A model generated the notes under the pieces. The model saw nothing but the letters and a program-made list of their open reading frames with translations, ran no database searches and had not been told where the DNA came from. From NCBI RefSeq assembly GCF_005938645.2, contig NZ_CP042171.1, positions 558,001-622,000 of the forward strand: 64,000 nucleotides of DNA, read 5' to 3'. A program made the position numbers and the translations under genes. This document shows, piece by piece, positions 63,814 through 64,000 of this stretch; positions within the stretch are counted from its first letter, which is position 1, and every line of letters starts with the position of its first letter. This DNA comes from Pedobacter sp. KBS0701 (GTDB lineage: Bacteria > Bacteroidota > Bacteroidia > Sphingobacteriales > Sphingobacteriaceae).

Positions 63814-64000
63814 ATGAGAATTTGGTTCAACAAAAATTTTGGTGTCAGCAAAAGTGAATTCAACGGATTGTTGTTTCTCGTCTCTATTATTGTTGTAATC
63901 AGGGTTATTCCAATTATATATGGCTACTACCAGCCAATTTCGAACGATGATCCAAATCTTTTAGCACAAATTCAGAAGATAACCATAACAGATCAGGCAT
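63814..64000 (+). CDS. Start of a helix-hairpin-helix-like (ComEA-type) protein, cut by the window end
   Basis: The frame runs 62 codons to the edge: MRIWFNKNFGVSKSEFNGLL, one membrane helix (about 20-38), then SNDDPNLLAQIQK. Bacteroidota helix-hairpin-helix proteins related to ComEA start in this way (short basic-aromatic stretch before a membrane helix). Only the beginning is visible, so the call is tentative. Confidence 0.5.
   Translation, partial: MRIWFNKNFGVSKSEFNGLLFLVSIIVVIRVIPIIYGYYQPISNDDPNLLAQIQKITITDQA

Overview
The window looks like chromosomal DNA from a Bacteroidota member of the Sphingobacteriaceae, most like Pedobacter. The support is: promoters of the Bacteroidota type (TAnnTTTG minus-7 boxes with TTTG-like minus-33 boxes and no Shine-Dalgarno dependence), TonB-dependent receptors with carboxypeptidase-regulatory N-termini, SPII lipoproteins ending in Cys-Lys-Lys, a LytS/LytTR pair, the purH-mreBCD-mrdA-rodA gene order, a ZapA-RNase Y junction and an OlsF-type fused acyltransferase. 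The genus is an inference from overall resemblance.

Layout. 0-4.1 kb: the 5' part of a membrane Fe-S oxidoreductase gene (minus strand), then two tRNA-Phe genes in 151-bp direct repeats around a 2-kb insert with one DKNYY-like membrane protein gene, then a decayed hipBA toxin-antitoxin locus whose operators survive. 4.1-14.3 kb: SRPBCC protein, S41 peptidase lipoprotein, LEA14-like lipoprotein, GNAT acetyltransferase, an outer-membrane beta-barrel receptor divergent from a LytS/LytTR two-component pair, a MazG-like hydrolase and an alpha/beta hydrolase. 14.5-21.8 kb: an L-rhamnose catabolic cluster (RhaT symporter, aldolase/dehydrogenase fusion, isomerase, kinase, GntR regulator) that takes rhamnose to dihydroxyacetone phosphate and an oxidised C3 product. 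21.9-31 kb: a higBA locus with a broken toxin and intact antitoxin, a SWIM/SNF2 helicase, two NAD-dependent epimerase-like proteins, a Crp-family pseudogene, thymidine kinase, and a conserved acidic protein.

31.7-41.2 kb: the cell-shape operon mreB-mreC-mreD-mrdA-rodA (minus strand), purH, purN, then rpsT and radC on the plus strand. A relic of the rodA tail lies 476 bp beyond the gene. 41.3-44.7 kb: a tightly packed operon with an exported EEP-family phosphatase, a divergent Lgt-like membrane protein, a radical SAM protein of the tetraether-lipid-synthase (Tes/MJ0619) type and two tandem paralogous 64-residue membrane proteins. This is the best candidate for an undescribed lipid-modifying system. 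44.9-50.5 kb: pheT, a small coiled-coil protein, zapA, a structured RNA that fits 6S (6S-Flavo), rny and a DUF962/Mpo1-like protein.

50.5-64 kb: a TonB-dependent receptor with a beta-helix lipoprotein, a glycine-rich lipoprotein, a HEIGH-type metalloprotease lipoprotein, small hypothetical proteins, a transglutaminase-like exported protein, a lysophospholipid-type acyltransferase and its larger paralogue, an OlsF-like bifunctional acyltransferase for aminolipids, and the start of a helix-hairpin-helix-like protein. Several different REP-like palindromes lie in the intergenic gaps. No rRNA, CRISPR array, prophage or complete insertion sequence was seen.
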